DNA of 54,675 nucleotides, from assembly GCA_018698075.1 (NCBI GenBank), contig JABINT010000150.1, positions 1-54,675 on the forward strand, written 5' to 3'. Every line of letters starts with the position of its first letter. The first letter of the stretch is position 1. A program made the position numbers and the translations under genes. The notes beneath the pieces are model-generated. The model was not told the origin of the DNA. It did no database searches and was given only the letters and a program-made list of their open reading frames with translations. Positions 28,399 to 36,914 of the stretch are shown in pieces. The stretch comes from Acidiferrobacteraceae bacterium. GTDB taxonomy: Bacteria > Pseudomonadota > Gammaproteobacteria > Arenicellales > UBA868.

Positions 28399-30474
28399 CT
28401 AATCTTTCTGGCTGGCCAGATCCGCGCCGGATTGTACGCCTGTCGCCCCTTGGAGCAAAGGTAGTTCGGTCAGGCCCATTGCGGGACGGCCGCTGGCAAT
28501 CGCGGTGACCCGCCCCTCAAAAAAGACTGTAGCTGGTGAATCCGGATCATCAACGACATCCTGATCACGGGAGACGGTGATCTGGATCTCGTTAGCCCCT
28601 GCCATAAGGGCTTTCTTTCGGGCCAGTTGGATTGCCTGGTTTTCGGCATCCAACAAGGCATCGTTGAGATGGCTATGATCTACCGGCCCCTTTGGACCGA
28701 ATACCCGGAATATTCCCTGCACAGGCTGGGTCACAGTAACCCGCGCACGCTGGGCAATACTACCGGCGACCGCGCCAATGGCATTGGCAACCTCTGCATG
28801 TTCAGGCAGGGCCAAAGTGATATTGAGTCGCTGGGCCACCTTCGGGTAGTAGATCGGTGCGGGAGCGCCTACTGCCACCAGGGTGCGCCCACGGTCCAAT
28901 TGCAACGAGAACAGATCGCCGTCAATACGACTCATCCCGGTGATCCACTCGCTGAAAAGTCGGGCGGTACGCTCTCGCTCCAAACTGTTGCGTTGATCCG
29001 GGTCGGTTGCCAAGCAGGCTGAGACGAGGGTTTGGCAGATCACGTTGACGACATAGTCCTGCACCTTCTGACTTGGACCGACAGGGTCTCGTTCCTTAAA
29101 TTGGCCCCAGCCGTAGACCTCGCGCATCTGCCGAGCCCAAATGATTGCGCCAAGCCGGGCAGCCGGAGTAGACCAGTGACTCATTTTCCCGAGCACATGA
29201 GCCGCATCCGTCGGGGTGAATCCACTGTATATGGCGACACCCTCGCGGACCAACCTGGCAACTGCCCGCATCAGTTCACGGTCGTTTTCGGCGGCGGCCT
29301 CCAGATCCAGCGGGCCATCGGCGAGTCGCGCCCAGGCGTCGGCCTCGGCTTCAGAGAATCTTTTACGTTGACTGGCTTCAGCGAACAGTCGAACCACGTA
29401 GCGGCTGCTTCGTGCACTGGTAGAGGATCTGCTACGGCGCTCCATGGATTCGAGTATCTGAGGAAACCAATGTGCCAGTAGGCTCATAGGGATAACCCGG
29501 CGCGGACCAATCGCTAAGCCGACGCCACCCTGGAAGCGGGCTTCACTGTCCCCGCCTAGACCCACGGAGAACACCCGTACTGCGTCTACCATAGGGCGCC
29601 AATCGCCAATAATTGCGGCGTTAGCGCTCACCACCGGTTGACCGTTACTGATGATCGCGATATCAGTGGTGGTGCCGCCCATATCTGCAATGATGGCGTT
29701 GTCTTGTTGCTGGAGCAAAGCTGCGCCCATAACGCTTGCGGCTGGCCCGGACAGGATAGTTTCTACCGGGCGGGATAACGCAAGTTCGACACTGATCAGT
29801 GAACCATCCCCTTTAACCATCATCAGTGGGGCAGTAATCCGGTATTCGTGCAGGGTGGTCTGTATCGCTCGGATCAGTTCATCGATATAAGGAATCAACG
29901 ACGCGTTAAAGGCTACTGTCAGGGCCCGGCGTGGCGCATCCAGTTGTGAGGCCAGTTCGTGCCCGCAGGTTACCGGCTTATCGGTCAGTGAATGGACGAG
30001 ATCACGTAGACGCAACTCGTGTTCGGCGTTGCGAACCCCAAACAATCCGGAAATCCCGAAAGCGGCAACCTCATCACATTGGGATTCGATGATCTGATGT
30101 GCCTTTTTTATATCCAGCGGTTCGCGCTCGACGCCGCCTGCATCGTGGCCCCCGCGGATCAGCGCACAATGACCCCCACGGACAATTTGGTCCAGTTGCG
30201 CCTGATTTACCTGCTGAGTGCTGTAGCCTGCCAGTAACAGGCACACGGCCGTGCCACGACCTTCCACAATCGCATTGGTTGCAAGCGTGGTTGATAGGGA
30301 AACCAGTCGGCTCTTGGTCAGTAATTCGCGGGGAAGCTGGCCTAGCACCTCGTTGATTCCGGCCGCCAACTGATGATGAGTTGTCAGCGCCTTCGCCGTA
30401 CTGACCACCGACCCGGCGCGGTCGAGCAGTACCGCGTCGGTATAAGTGCCGCCGGTATCAATACCTAGTCGCAA
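28399..30474 (-). CDS. hydantoinase/oxoprolinase (HyuA-like) family protein
   Basis: The 691-residue protein has the ATPase-fold landmarks of the HyuA/oxoprolinase family: LGIDTGGTYTDAVLLD at 3-18, TTLATNAIVEGRGT, LSGPAASVMGA and IIADMGGTTTDIAII in the middle, and a long C-terminal domain. Such enzymes use ATP to open hydantoins or 5-oxoproline, usually with a HyuB partner, absent here. A stretch of about 45 residues (ESMERRSRSSTSARSSRYVVR region, about 340-385) is Ser/Arg-rich and may be an insert. TTG at 30472-30474 is the only start near the conserved N-terminus; an in-frame stop lies upstream. The substrate is unknown. Confidence 0.8.
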   Translation of the reverse strand: MRLGIDTGGTYTDAVLLDRAGSVVSTAKALTTHHQLAAGINEVLGQLPRELLTKSRLVSLSTTLATNAIVEGRGTAVCLLLAGYSTQQVNQAQLDQIVRGGHCALIRGGHDAGGVEREPLDIKKAHQIIESQCDEVAAFGISGLFGVRNAEHELRLRDLVHSLTDKPVTCGHELASQLDAPRRALTVAFNASLIPYIDELIRAIQTTLHEYRITAPLMMVKGDGSLISVELALSRPVETILSGPAASVMGAALLQQQDNAIIADMGGTTTDIAIISNGQPVVSANAAIIGDWRPMVDAVRVFSVGLGGDSEARFQGGVGLAIGPRRVIPMSLLAHWFPQILESMERRSRSSTSARSSRYVVRLFAEASQRKRFSEAEADAWARLADGPLDLEAAAENDRELMRAVARLVREGVAIYSGFTPTDAAHVLGKMSHWSTPAARLGAIIWARQMREVYGWGQFKERDPVGPSQKVQDYVVNVICQTLVSACLATDPDQRNSLERERTARLFSEWITGMSRIDGDLFSLQLDRGRTLVAVGAPAPIYYPKVAQRLNITLALPEHAEVANAIGAVAGSIAQRARVTVTQPVQGIFRVFGPKGPVDHSHLNDALLDAENQAIQLARKKALMAGANEIQITVSRDQDVVDDPDSPATVFFEGRVTAIASGRPAMGLTELPLLQGATGVQSGADLASQKD

Positions 30475-30543
30475 GGGTTCTTCATAGCCCCCCGACTCAG
30501 CATTTGAGGTGGTAACCAGCTTGACTGTCTGCTGCCGGAAAGC

Positions 30544-31398
30544 TTACCGGCTGTAGTCGTGGAAGCCACGCCCGGTTTTGCGCCCCAGGTAACCCGCATC
30601 GACCTTCTGCTTGAGCAAGGGGCACGGCCGGAATTTGGAGTCACCAAATTCCTGATGCAACACATCCATAACCCAAAGGCAGACATCCAAGCCGATCATG
30701 TCAGCGAGAGCCAGTGGGCCCATGGGATGGGCCGCTCCGAGTTTCATTGCCGCATCGATATCCTCTGCCGTGGCGAGTCCCTCGTAGAGGATAAAAGCCG
30801 CTTCGTTAATCATCGGAACCAGCATCCGATTGACCACAAAGCCCGGGCTATCCTTGACACTGACCGGTGTCTTTCCCAGATCCCGGGCCAGCGCATCGAC
30901 TGCTGCGTAGGTCTCGTCCGAGGTCTGCAAAGCCCGAATCACTTCGACCAGGGCCATCAGTGGCACCGGGTTGAAAAAATGCATGCCGATAACGCGTTCA
31001 GCGCGGCCACTGGCAGCCGCGATCCGGGTTAACGACAGTGATGAGGTATTTGAAGCGAGGATGGCGCTCTCTTGGCAGATCGCGTGGAGCTTTGAAAAAA
31101 TTGGCAATTTCACGTCCATATTTTCACTTGCCGCCTCGACCACCAGATCACACTCAGCCATGGCTTCAATATCAGTGGTGGTCTGGATCCTTGCCAGCGC
31201 CTGGGTACAGGCCTCCTGGGTGATTTTATCTTTCTTTACCAACCGTTCCAGGCTGGAACCCAGAGCATCCAGGCCTTTTTGTGCCACTTTGTCAGAGACA
31301 TCCTGCATGATGACGTTATAGCCCCGGATCGCGCAGGTTTGGGCAATGCCATTGCCCATAGTGCCGGCACCAATCACGCCGATATTCTTAAGACTCAT
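30544..31398 (-). CDS. 3-hydroxyacyl-CoA (3-hydroxybutyryl-CoA) dehydrogenase
   Basis: The 284-residue protein is a single-domain-pair dehydrogenase of the Hbd/PaaH type: NAD site [14 protein letters not shown] at 7-20, [23 protein letters not shown] with the active region, [14 protein letters not shown] with the catalytic His, and a C-terminal [14 protein letters not shown] domain. It oxidises 3-hydroxyacyl-CoA with NAD in fatty-acid, phenylacetate or butanoate breakdown. No thiolase or crotonase adjoins, so the pathway is not fixed by context. It ends 69 bases before the HyuA-like start on the same strand and could share its transcript. Confidence 0.92.
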   Translation of the reverse strand: MSLKNIGVIGAGTMGNGIAQTCAIRGYNVIMQDVSDKVAQKGLDALGSSLERLVKKDKITQEACTQALARIQTTTDIEAMAECDLVVEAASENMDVKLPIFSKLHAICQESAILASNTSSLSLTRIAAASGRAERVIGMHFFNPVPLMALVEVIRALQTSDETYAAVDALARDLGKTPVSVKDSPGFVVNRMLVPMINEAAFILYEGLATAEDIDAAMKLGAAHPMGPLALADMIGLDVCLWVMDVLHQEFGDSKFRPCPLLKQKVDAGYLGRKTGRGFHDYSR

Positions 31399-31541
31399 GT
31401 TAGTTGATAAGGTCCTTTGGCCAGTAAAGTTACTTTAAGGGTCGCCAAGGCTACCGCAAACCATAGCTAACACCAAACCTGGCTCTGGCCGGGGTCGCCA
31501 GGATTTCACAATCAGGCGCATTGGGAATAGACTGACCCCTT

Positions 31542-32681
31542 ATGGACAGCGTCAGCATGATTAAAAAGCTCGTCGGGTTCGACACGGTCTCTCGTGAAAG
31601 CAACCTGCCGTTAATCGATTTTGTTCAGAATATTCTCGACGATCAGGGGATTGATTCGCGCCGGGTACCCAGTGCCGATGGGCAAAAGTCCAACCTGATT
31701 GCCACCGTTGGCCCCTCCGAAGCCGGTGGTGTCGTTCTTTCCGGCCATACCGATGTAGTTCCCGTCGATGGACAGGATTGGGACAGCGACCCTTTTACCC
31801 TGATGCGCTCGGGTAGCCGCTTGTATGGCAGGGGCAGTTGTGACATGAAGGGATTTATTGGCATCGCTTTGGCCCTGGTACCCAAGATGGTGAACCTGCG
31901 CCGACCAATCCACTTTGCGTTGTCGTACGACGAGGAGGTAGGGTGTTTGGGTGCCCCAGATATGATAGAGGTGATTCGCCGCGAACTGCCCGAGCCCCAA
32001 GGTGTCATTGTCGGCGAGCCAACTACCATGGGTGCGGTCATTGGGCATAAGGGTATGGTCGGGCTGCGTACGGTGGTACGTGGCTATGAAGCGCATTCCA
32101 GTCTGACTCACCGGGGCGTCAGTGCTGTGATGACCGCGGCTCGATTGGTAAGTCATCTGGAATCAGTGGCCCAAGACCTGGCCAAAAAAACACCTCGCGA
32201 CAACGGGTTTGAACCCCATCACACATCGGTGCATGTAGGGGTTATTCATGGCGGTACGGCCCTTAACATTATCTCCGGCGAATGCGAATTCATCTGGGAC
32301 ATCCGGAATATTCCAGGGGATGACCCACAATTGTTAATCGATCTTTTCGAGCAGTTCTGTCGAGACGAGGTCTTGCCGGGGATGCGTGCGCGCTATGAGC
32401 GTTGCGCTATTGACACCCAGGTGTTGGCAAGGAGCCCAGCCTTTGATGAGTCGGCATCGCCAATACTGAGCCTAGTGCAGTCGCTGATAGGCAGTGACGA
32501 TACGGCCCGGGTAGCCTACGGCACAGAAGCTGGGCAATACCAAGGGGCTGGATTTCCCACGGTTTTGTGTGGCCCCGGGTCGATTGACCAGGCGCATCAA
32601 CCCAATGAGTTTATTGAGATGGCTGAGGTGGAATCAGGCGAGCGTTTTCTGAGCGCCCTGATCACCGAGTTATCTCGTTAA
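31542..32681 (+). CDS. argE: acetylornithine deacetylase
   Basis: The 379-residue M20 metallopeptidase-fold enzyme has SGHTDVVPV (His69, Asp71), GRGSCDMKG (Asp101), DEEVGCLG with the catalytic Glu, and the dimer domain with GHKGMVGLRT and HGGTALNII. Length and wording fit ArgE, which frees ornithine from N-acetylornithine. In pseudomonads argE sits by argA and gshA; here gshA is near but a glycosyltransferase-like gene takes the middle place. No ribosome site is strong; the ATG at 31542 lies at the family's usual start. Confidence 0.88.
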   Translation: MDSVSMIKKLVGFDTVSRESNLPLIDFVQNILDDQGIDSRRVPSADGQKSNLIATVGPSEAGGVVLSGHTDVVPVDGQDWDSDPFTLMRSGSRLYGRGSCDMKGFIGIALALVPKMVNLRRPIHFALSYDEEVGCLGAPDMIEVIRRELPEPQGVIVGEPTTMGAVIGHKGMVGLRTVVRGYEAHSSLTHRGVSAVMTAARLVSHLESVAQDLAKKTPRDNGFEPHHTSVHVGVIHGGTALNIISGECEFIWDIRNIPGDDPQLLIDLFEQFCRDEVLPGMRARYERCAIDTQVLARSPAFDESASPILSLVQSLIGSDDTARVAYGTEAGQYQGAGFPTVLCGPGSIDQAHQPNEFIEMAEVESGERFLSALITELSR

Positions 32682-32698
32682 TCTTTGGTCGAGCCGAC

Positions 32699-33799
32699 TT
32701 AGAACAGGCTACTGATCAGGCTCGCACACTCGGTTGCTCCACCAATAACATCCGGGCGGTCAAGCCGCTCCATGGCCAGCAACTGAGGGAGCCGGTCCAG
32801 CCATTGGCCGCCAACATACTCGGCGGCTTCGAAGTCAAGGCCTGGTACCTGGCCGCGCAGGAAAGTGACCAATGGTGCCATTTCTGGATAGTGCTCACGC
32901 ACGAAGTAGCCAAAGGGAACCCCAGCTTCGAAAACTTCGGCGATGGTGCTGTATCCGACCTTACCAATCACGATATCAGCGGCATGAATCAGGTCTGGGT
33001 GGTACATAGCAGTACGAGCTGGCAAGAAGGTGACATTGGCGTGAGTTTCAGCGCTCGTGCCGATTCCGGCAACGACAAAATCGATCCCTCGGAAATCCGA
33101 ACAAAGGCGTTGATGAAAAGAAAAATCCTGCGCAGTGCCGCCCATGCTGATGAAAACCAGTTTCCGACCGCGCCCCAGCCCGAGCTTGCCGCGGGTGGTG
33201 GCGCGGTCCTGGCGTTGTCGACGGGCGACCGGACGGGTCGTTCGAGCATGGGAAACCGGAACGCAGACGGGAGTAGTTTGAATACGCAAGTCGGCGTGGG
33301 TGAATAGCGGTGCCAGCAATTCGCTGTAGTAGCGAAGGCCTGGCGTGCGCTCTGCAAGCCCGGCGTAGATCCAGTCCCAGGTGAAATTCTCTACCAGCAC
33401 CGAGGGGATGCCAGCGACCCTTGCCGCCACAAGCCCGAGTGGGGCAATATCACTGATGACAAGTTGACACTTCAGCGCCTGAAATTGTGTCGCAAGCGCT
33501 TTGACCTTTTTAGGATCTAGCGGCAGGCGTTTGCTAAGCTCGATGACCGTTGCGCCAACATCCGCATTCAGGGAGTCGGTCTGTACCAGGCCGAGATCGC
33601 AGTCTGTTCTATGGTAATTGAAGTTTCCAATACTTTGGGAGAAGTACCAACGAGGGACATGAGTGAATAACTCAACCACCAAAGCGGGGTCCCGATCGCG
33701 CATCGCTTCGATGACGGCGCTTGCCCGGGACGCGTGGCCAAAACCGTGCGATGAAATGACAAAAGCAACGCTTCGAGTTCGACTACCAATGTGGGCCAT
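32699..33799 (-). CDS. GT-B-fold glycosyltransferase-like protein
   Basis: The 366-residue protein reads as a MurG/GT28-like protein: SSHGFGHASRASAVIEAM at 13-30, similar to the N-domain of L-arabinokinases, and a C-domain with GRKLVFISMGG (nucleotide-sugar loop) and ADIVIGKVGYSTIAEVFEAGVP (phosphate-binding part). No membrane helix is seen. Acceptor and sugar are unknown. It is on the minus strand, 45 bases downstream of the gshA stop, and probably shares its transcript. Its 3' end faces argE 17 bases away. Confidence 0.72.
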   Translation of the reverse strand: MAHIGSRTRSVAFVISSHGFGHASRASAVIEAMRDRDPALVVELFTHVPRWYFSQSIGNFNYHRTDCDLGLVQTDSLNADVGATVIELSKRLPLDPKKVKALATQFQALKCQLVISDIAPLGLVAARVAGIPSVLVENFTWDWIYAGLAERTPGLRYYSELLAPLFTHADLRIQTTPVCVPVSHARTTRPVARRQRQDRATTRGKLGLGRGRKLVFISMGGTAQDFSFHQRLCSDFRGIDFVVAGIGTSAETHANVTFLPARTAMYHPDLIHAADIVIGKVGYSTIAEVFEAGVPFGYFVREHYPEMAPLVTFLRGQVPGLDFEAAEYVGGQWLDRLPQLLAMERLDRPDVIGGATECASLISSLF

Positions 33800-33844
33800 G
33801 GTGTTGCGCTGTCAGGGTTTAAAACACGCCACTGGTCGTAGGTG

Positions 33845-35410
33845 CTACTGGCTGAAATAGTTATCCAGAAAGCTTTCGAAATCCAGAGTGTCGTCTTGCT
33901 CGGCTTGCCGTGCGCTTTGGTGAGAGTTAGCCGCTTCCTGGCGCAAAAGAGTGTTTTCCCCCGGATCCAAGGGATAGTTCTTGAAGTAGTTCTCATGGCG
34001 TTCGGCCTGAGTCATGGCAAATGTGAAGAAAGCGTTGTTGTGCTCCTTCATTTGCTGAAGAACCTTTGCTGAGGGGGTATTACTGGAATCCTCGAATGAA
34101 ATGCGGTAGTGCGACAATGATTGACAGTAGCCGGCATCGCCATGTTGATCCATATAAGCCGCCAGCGGTTCCAGCCACTCAACCAACTCAAGCCCACAGC
34201 GCGACACGGGGCATTCACGCCCCATACCACTAGTGATTGTCAATCCAGGGTCGCGGCCGAATTCTGCTACACGCGTCCGGGTGTCACGAAGCCCGGCAAA
34301 GTCGTCCTCGCTTAGAGGCGGGCTGGGCTCCAACAAGCATGCCAGCATCATGAGATCCAGAAAACGAATTTCGTGCTCGTCAATTCCGATGGGTAGAAAA
34401 GGGTTGAGGTCTAATGAGCGTAATTCGATGTATTCCACACCGTGTTCCTGCAGGGAATGGCTAGGCCGCTCACCGGACAGAGCAACGCGTTTGGGTCGCA
34501 TTGAAGCGTAATACTCATTTTCGATTTGCAGCAGTGAGTTATTCAATTGGCGATACTCGCCATCCACCTTGACCCCGATCTCCTGGTAGGGTGGATAAGG
34601 CTCGGTAGTGGCGCGAACTAGTGACTCTGTGTATTCAGCCAAGCTATTCAGGCTCATATGCACTGCCTCCTGGGCTTCACTTTGATAGCCCAGACCCGAA
34701 AGGCGCAGGCTGGTAGCATGAGGCAAATGAAAACTGGCGTTACCGAGTTTTTGCAGGTGGTGTGAGCGGCCTTCCAGAAAAGTAGGGCACACGGCGGGTG
34801 AGGCACCAAACAGGTAGGGTATCACCCAGTCATGACGATAGAAATTACGCATCAGGCCCAGGTACTGTTCTGACTTGAAATCACGCAGCGGTAGGGTCGA
34901 GTTCTTGACCTCCCGATACGGGCCCCAGAAATCATCACTGAGAGAAAAATTGAAATGGATTCCGGAAATAGTCTGCATCAACCTGCCATAGCGGTGGGCA
35001 AGACCTGTGCGGTAGACGGTTTTCATGCGGCCCGCATTGGAATTACCATAACGGGCAATCGGGATGCTATCTTCGCCATGCAGGATGCAAGGCATACTGT
35101 TGACCCAGAGTTTTTCCTCCCCGATATTCTGGTAGGTGAACTGATGCAGTCTCGATAGAAACTCGAGCAATGCCGGCACCTTGTCGAAGATCGGGGTGAT
35201 AAATTCCAGTAGCGCTTCAGAGTAATCGGTTGTGATGTAACGGTGGCTAAGCGCTGCCCCTAATGCTTCGGGGTGGGTATGCTGCGAGATGACACCAGCG
35301 GCATCGATGCGCAGGCTTTCTTTTTCAAGCCCGCGCCGGACTGCGCCCGAGATTGGATCCATCCCGGCATGCTCGATCTTTTGTAGCGTTCGTGTTAGGT
35401 TGTTTCCCAC
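33845..35410 (-). CDS. gshA: glutamate-cysteine ligase
   Basis: The 521-residue protein is the proteobacterial GshA type by length (E. coli 518) and motif order: RGLEKESLRID near 24-34, ALSHRYITTDYSEALLEFITP, SGIHFNFSLSD near 145-155, ASFHLPHATSLRLSGLGY and YIELRSLDLNPFLP. It makes gamma-glutamylcysteine from glutamate and cysteine with ATP, the first step of glutathione synthesis, and fits the presence of a GST gene. Start is GTG at 35408-35410 with GAGGAC about six bases upstream. No gshB adjoins. It is divergent from yjbQ. Confidence 0.95.
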   Translation of the reverse strand: MGNNLTRTLQKIEHAGMDPISGAVRRGLEKESLRIDAAGVISQHTHPEALGAALSHRYITTDYSEALLEFITPIFDKVPALLEFLSRLHQFTYQNIGEEKLWVNSMPCILHGEDSIPIARYGNSNAGRMKTVYRTGLAHRYGRLMQTISGIHFNFSLSDDFWGPYREVKNSTLPLRDFKSEQYLGLMRNFYRHDWVIPYLFGASPAVCPTFLEGRSHHLQKLGNASFHLPHATSLRLSGLGYQSEAQEAVHMSLNSLAEYTESLVRATTEPYPPYQEIGVKVDGEYRQLNNSLLQIENEYYASMRPKRVALSGERPSHSLQEHGVEYIELRSLDLNPFLPIGIDEHEIRFLDLMMLACLLEPSPPLSEDDFAGLRDTRTRVAEFGRDPGLTITSGMGRECPVSRCGLELVEWLEPLAAYMDQHGDAGYCQSLSHYRISFEDSSNTPSAKVLQQMKEHNNAFFTFAMTQAERHENYFKNYPLDPGENTLLRQEAANSHQSARQAEQDDTLDFESFLDNYFSQ

Positions 35411-35451
35411 TTAGGGTCCTCGACAGTATGGCGTCACCGTTGGTTAATTGA

Positions 35452-35877
35452 ATGACGAAGTGGTTTCAGGACGATCTGCGAGTACAAACCGCTGGCCGGG
35501 AAATCCGTGACATTACGCCTTTGATAGCTGAATTGACGGATCGTTCCGGGATTATGACCGGATTGTCCAACATTTTTATCGCCCATACCAGTGCTTCCCT
35601 CATGGTAACCGAGAATGCCGATCCTGCTGTTCACCATGATCTGGAGCGATTTATGCAGCGTACCGCACCCGACGGCGATACGCTTTACACGCATACCGAT
35701 GAAGGCCCGGATGATATGCCTGCGCATGTGAGAAGCGTTCTGACAGATACCAGCTTGAGTGTGCCGGTTGTTAAAGGCCGGCTTGCGCTTGGCACCTGGC
35801 AGGGCGTGTACCTTTGGGAGCACCGCGTCCGTCCCCACCTTCGACATATTGTGGTGACAATTTGGGGAGAGCAGTGA
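35452..35877 (+). CDS. yjbQ: YjbQ/UPF0047 family protein
   Basis: The 141-residue protein has the family motifs: GLSNIFIAHTSASLMVTENAD in the core, HHDLERFM, DDMPAHVRSVL and GTWQGVYLWEHR with conserved histidines likely to bind a metal. Length is normal. Family members were reported with weak thiamine-phosphate synthase activity, but the true role is unsettled. Its TGA overlaps the GTG of dusA (GTGA), so the two are co-translated and read together with the AsmA gene. Confidence 0.9.
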   Translation: MTKWFQDDLRVQTAGREIRDITPLIAELTDRSGIMTGLSNIFIAHTSASLMVTENADPAVHHDLERFMQRTAPDGDTLYTHTDEGPDDMPAHVRSVLTDTSLSVPVVKGRLALGTWQGVYLWEHRVRPHLRHIVVTIWGEQ

Positions 35878-36914
35878 AGCTCACAAAAATTTCGATATCG
35901 GACCATCACTTCTGTGTTGCGCCAATGATGGACTGGACTGATCGGCATGAACGTTATTTGCTTCGATTACTGACACGCCATGCCCGGTTGTATACCGAAA
36001 TGGTGACCACCGGCGCTTTGTTGCATGGCGACAGTGCGCGTTTTCTGGCCCATGACCCGGTAGAGTACCCGCTGGCCTTGCAACTGGGTGGCAGTGAGCC
36101 CGACGCCATGGCTGTGTGCGCTCAAATGGGAGAGGACGCTGGCTACAATGAGATTAATATCAACACCGGGTGTCCCTCGGATCGAGTGCAGTCCGGGCGA
36201 TTTGGCGCCTGCCTGATGCGTGAGCCAGACCGCGTTGCGGCGTGCGTCCGGGCGATGTCCAAGGCGATCTCGATCCCTGTCACGGTAAAATGCCGGATCG
36301 GCGTCGATTTTGACGACCGCTTTGAGCAACTGGTCAATTTTGTCGAGGTGGTCTCTAGCGCAGGCTGTACGGTCTTTATCGTGCACGCACGCAAAGCCTG
36401 GCTTTCGGGCTTGAGCCCTCGCCAGAATCGTGAAATCCCGCCTCTTGACTACCCGCGGGTGTACCAACTGAAAGCCCGGTTTCCTGAACTGACCATTGTC
36501 ATTAATGGTGGTATTTCTCAATTGAATCAAGTCCAGACCCACCTCACACGAGTAGATGGAGTCATGATAGGGCGCGAGGCTTACCAGAACCCGTATAGAT
36601 TGGCGACCGTGGACCACGAGCTTTTTGGATTCACCGGCCCTGTTTTGTCACGTTGGCAGATTCTAGAGTTGTACAAGCCGTATATTCGCCGTGAACTCCA
36701 ACGCGGTGTGCGTCTTAAGCAGTTGTCTCGTCATCTTCTGGGCCTGTTTCACGGTCAACCAGGCGCGCGAAACTGGCGTCGAACTTTGAGCGAGCGCGGA
36801 GCACGCGCTGGCGCGGGAATAGAGGTGATCGATGCCGCGGAGGCCCAAGTCCGAAAGGACGGCGACCTGCACTTTGCAAGCCAGGTGAGTCAACCGGTAC
36901 ATTTTGCAGCATGA
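35874..36914 (+). CDS. dusA: tRNA-dihydrouridine(20/20a) synthase DusA
   Basis: From the GTG at 35874 it has 346 residues. Motifs: VAPMMDWTDRHERY near the start, ININTGCPSDRVQSGRFGACLM with the general-acid Cys, VKCRIG, and HARKAWLSGLSPRQNRE typical of DusA rather than DusB or DusC. It reduces U20/U20a in tRNA using FMN and NADPH. A longer start at 35814 runs into yjbQ and is less likely. It overlaps yjbQ (GTGA) upstream and the AsmA gene (ATGA) downstream, forming a tight three-gene block. Confidence 0.95.
   Translation: MKLTKISISDHHFCVAPMMDWTDRHERYLLRLLTRHARLYTEMVTTGALLHGDSARFLAHDPVEYPLALQLGGSEPDAMAVCAQMGEDAGYNEININTGCPSDRVQSGRFGACLMREPDRVAACVRAMSKAISIPVTVKCRIGVDFDDRFEQLVNFVEVVSSAGCTVFIVHARKAWLSGLSPRQNREIPPLDYPRVYQLKARFPELTIVINGGISQLNQVQTHLTRVDGVMIGREAYQNPYRLATVDHELFGFTGPVLSRWQILELYKPYIRRELQRGVRLKQLSRHLLGLFHGQPGARNWRRTLSERGARAGAGIEVIDAAEAQVRKDGDLHFASQVSQPVHFAA

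Noticed and set aside
35814..35873. Upstream start of dusA
   Set aside because: It overlaps yjbQ, and the GTG at 35874 gives the normal DusA N-terminus with a GTGA overlap.
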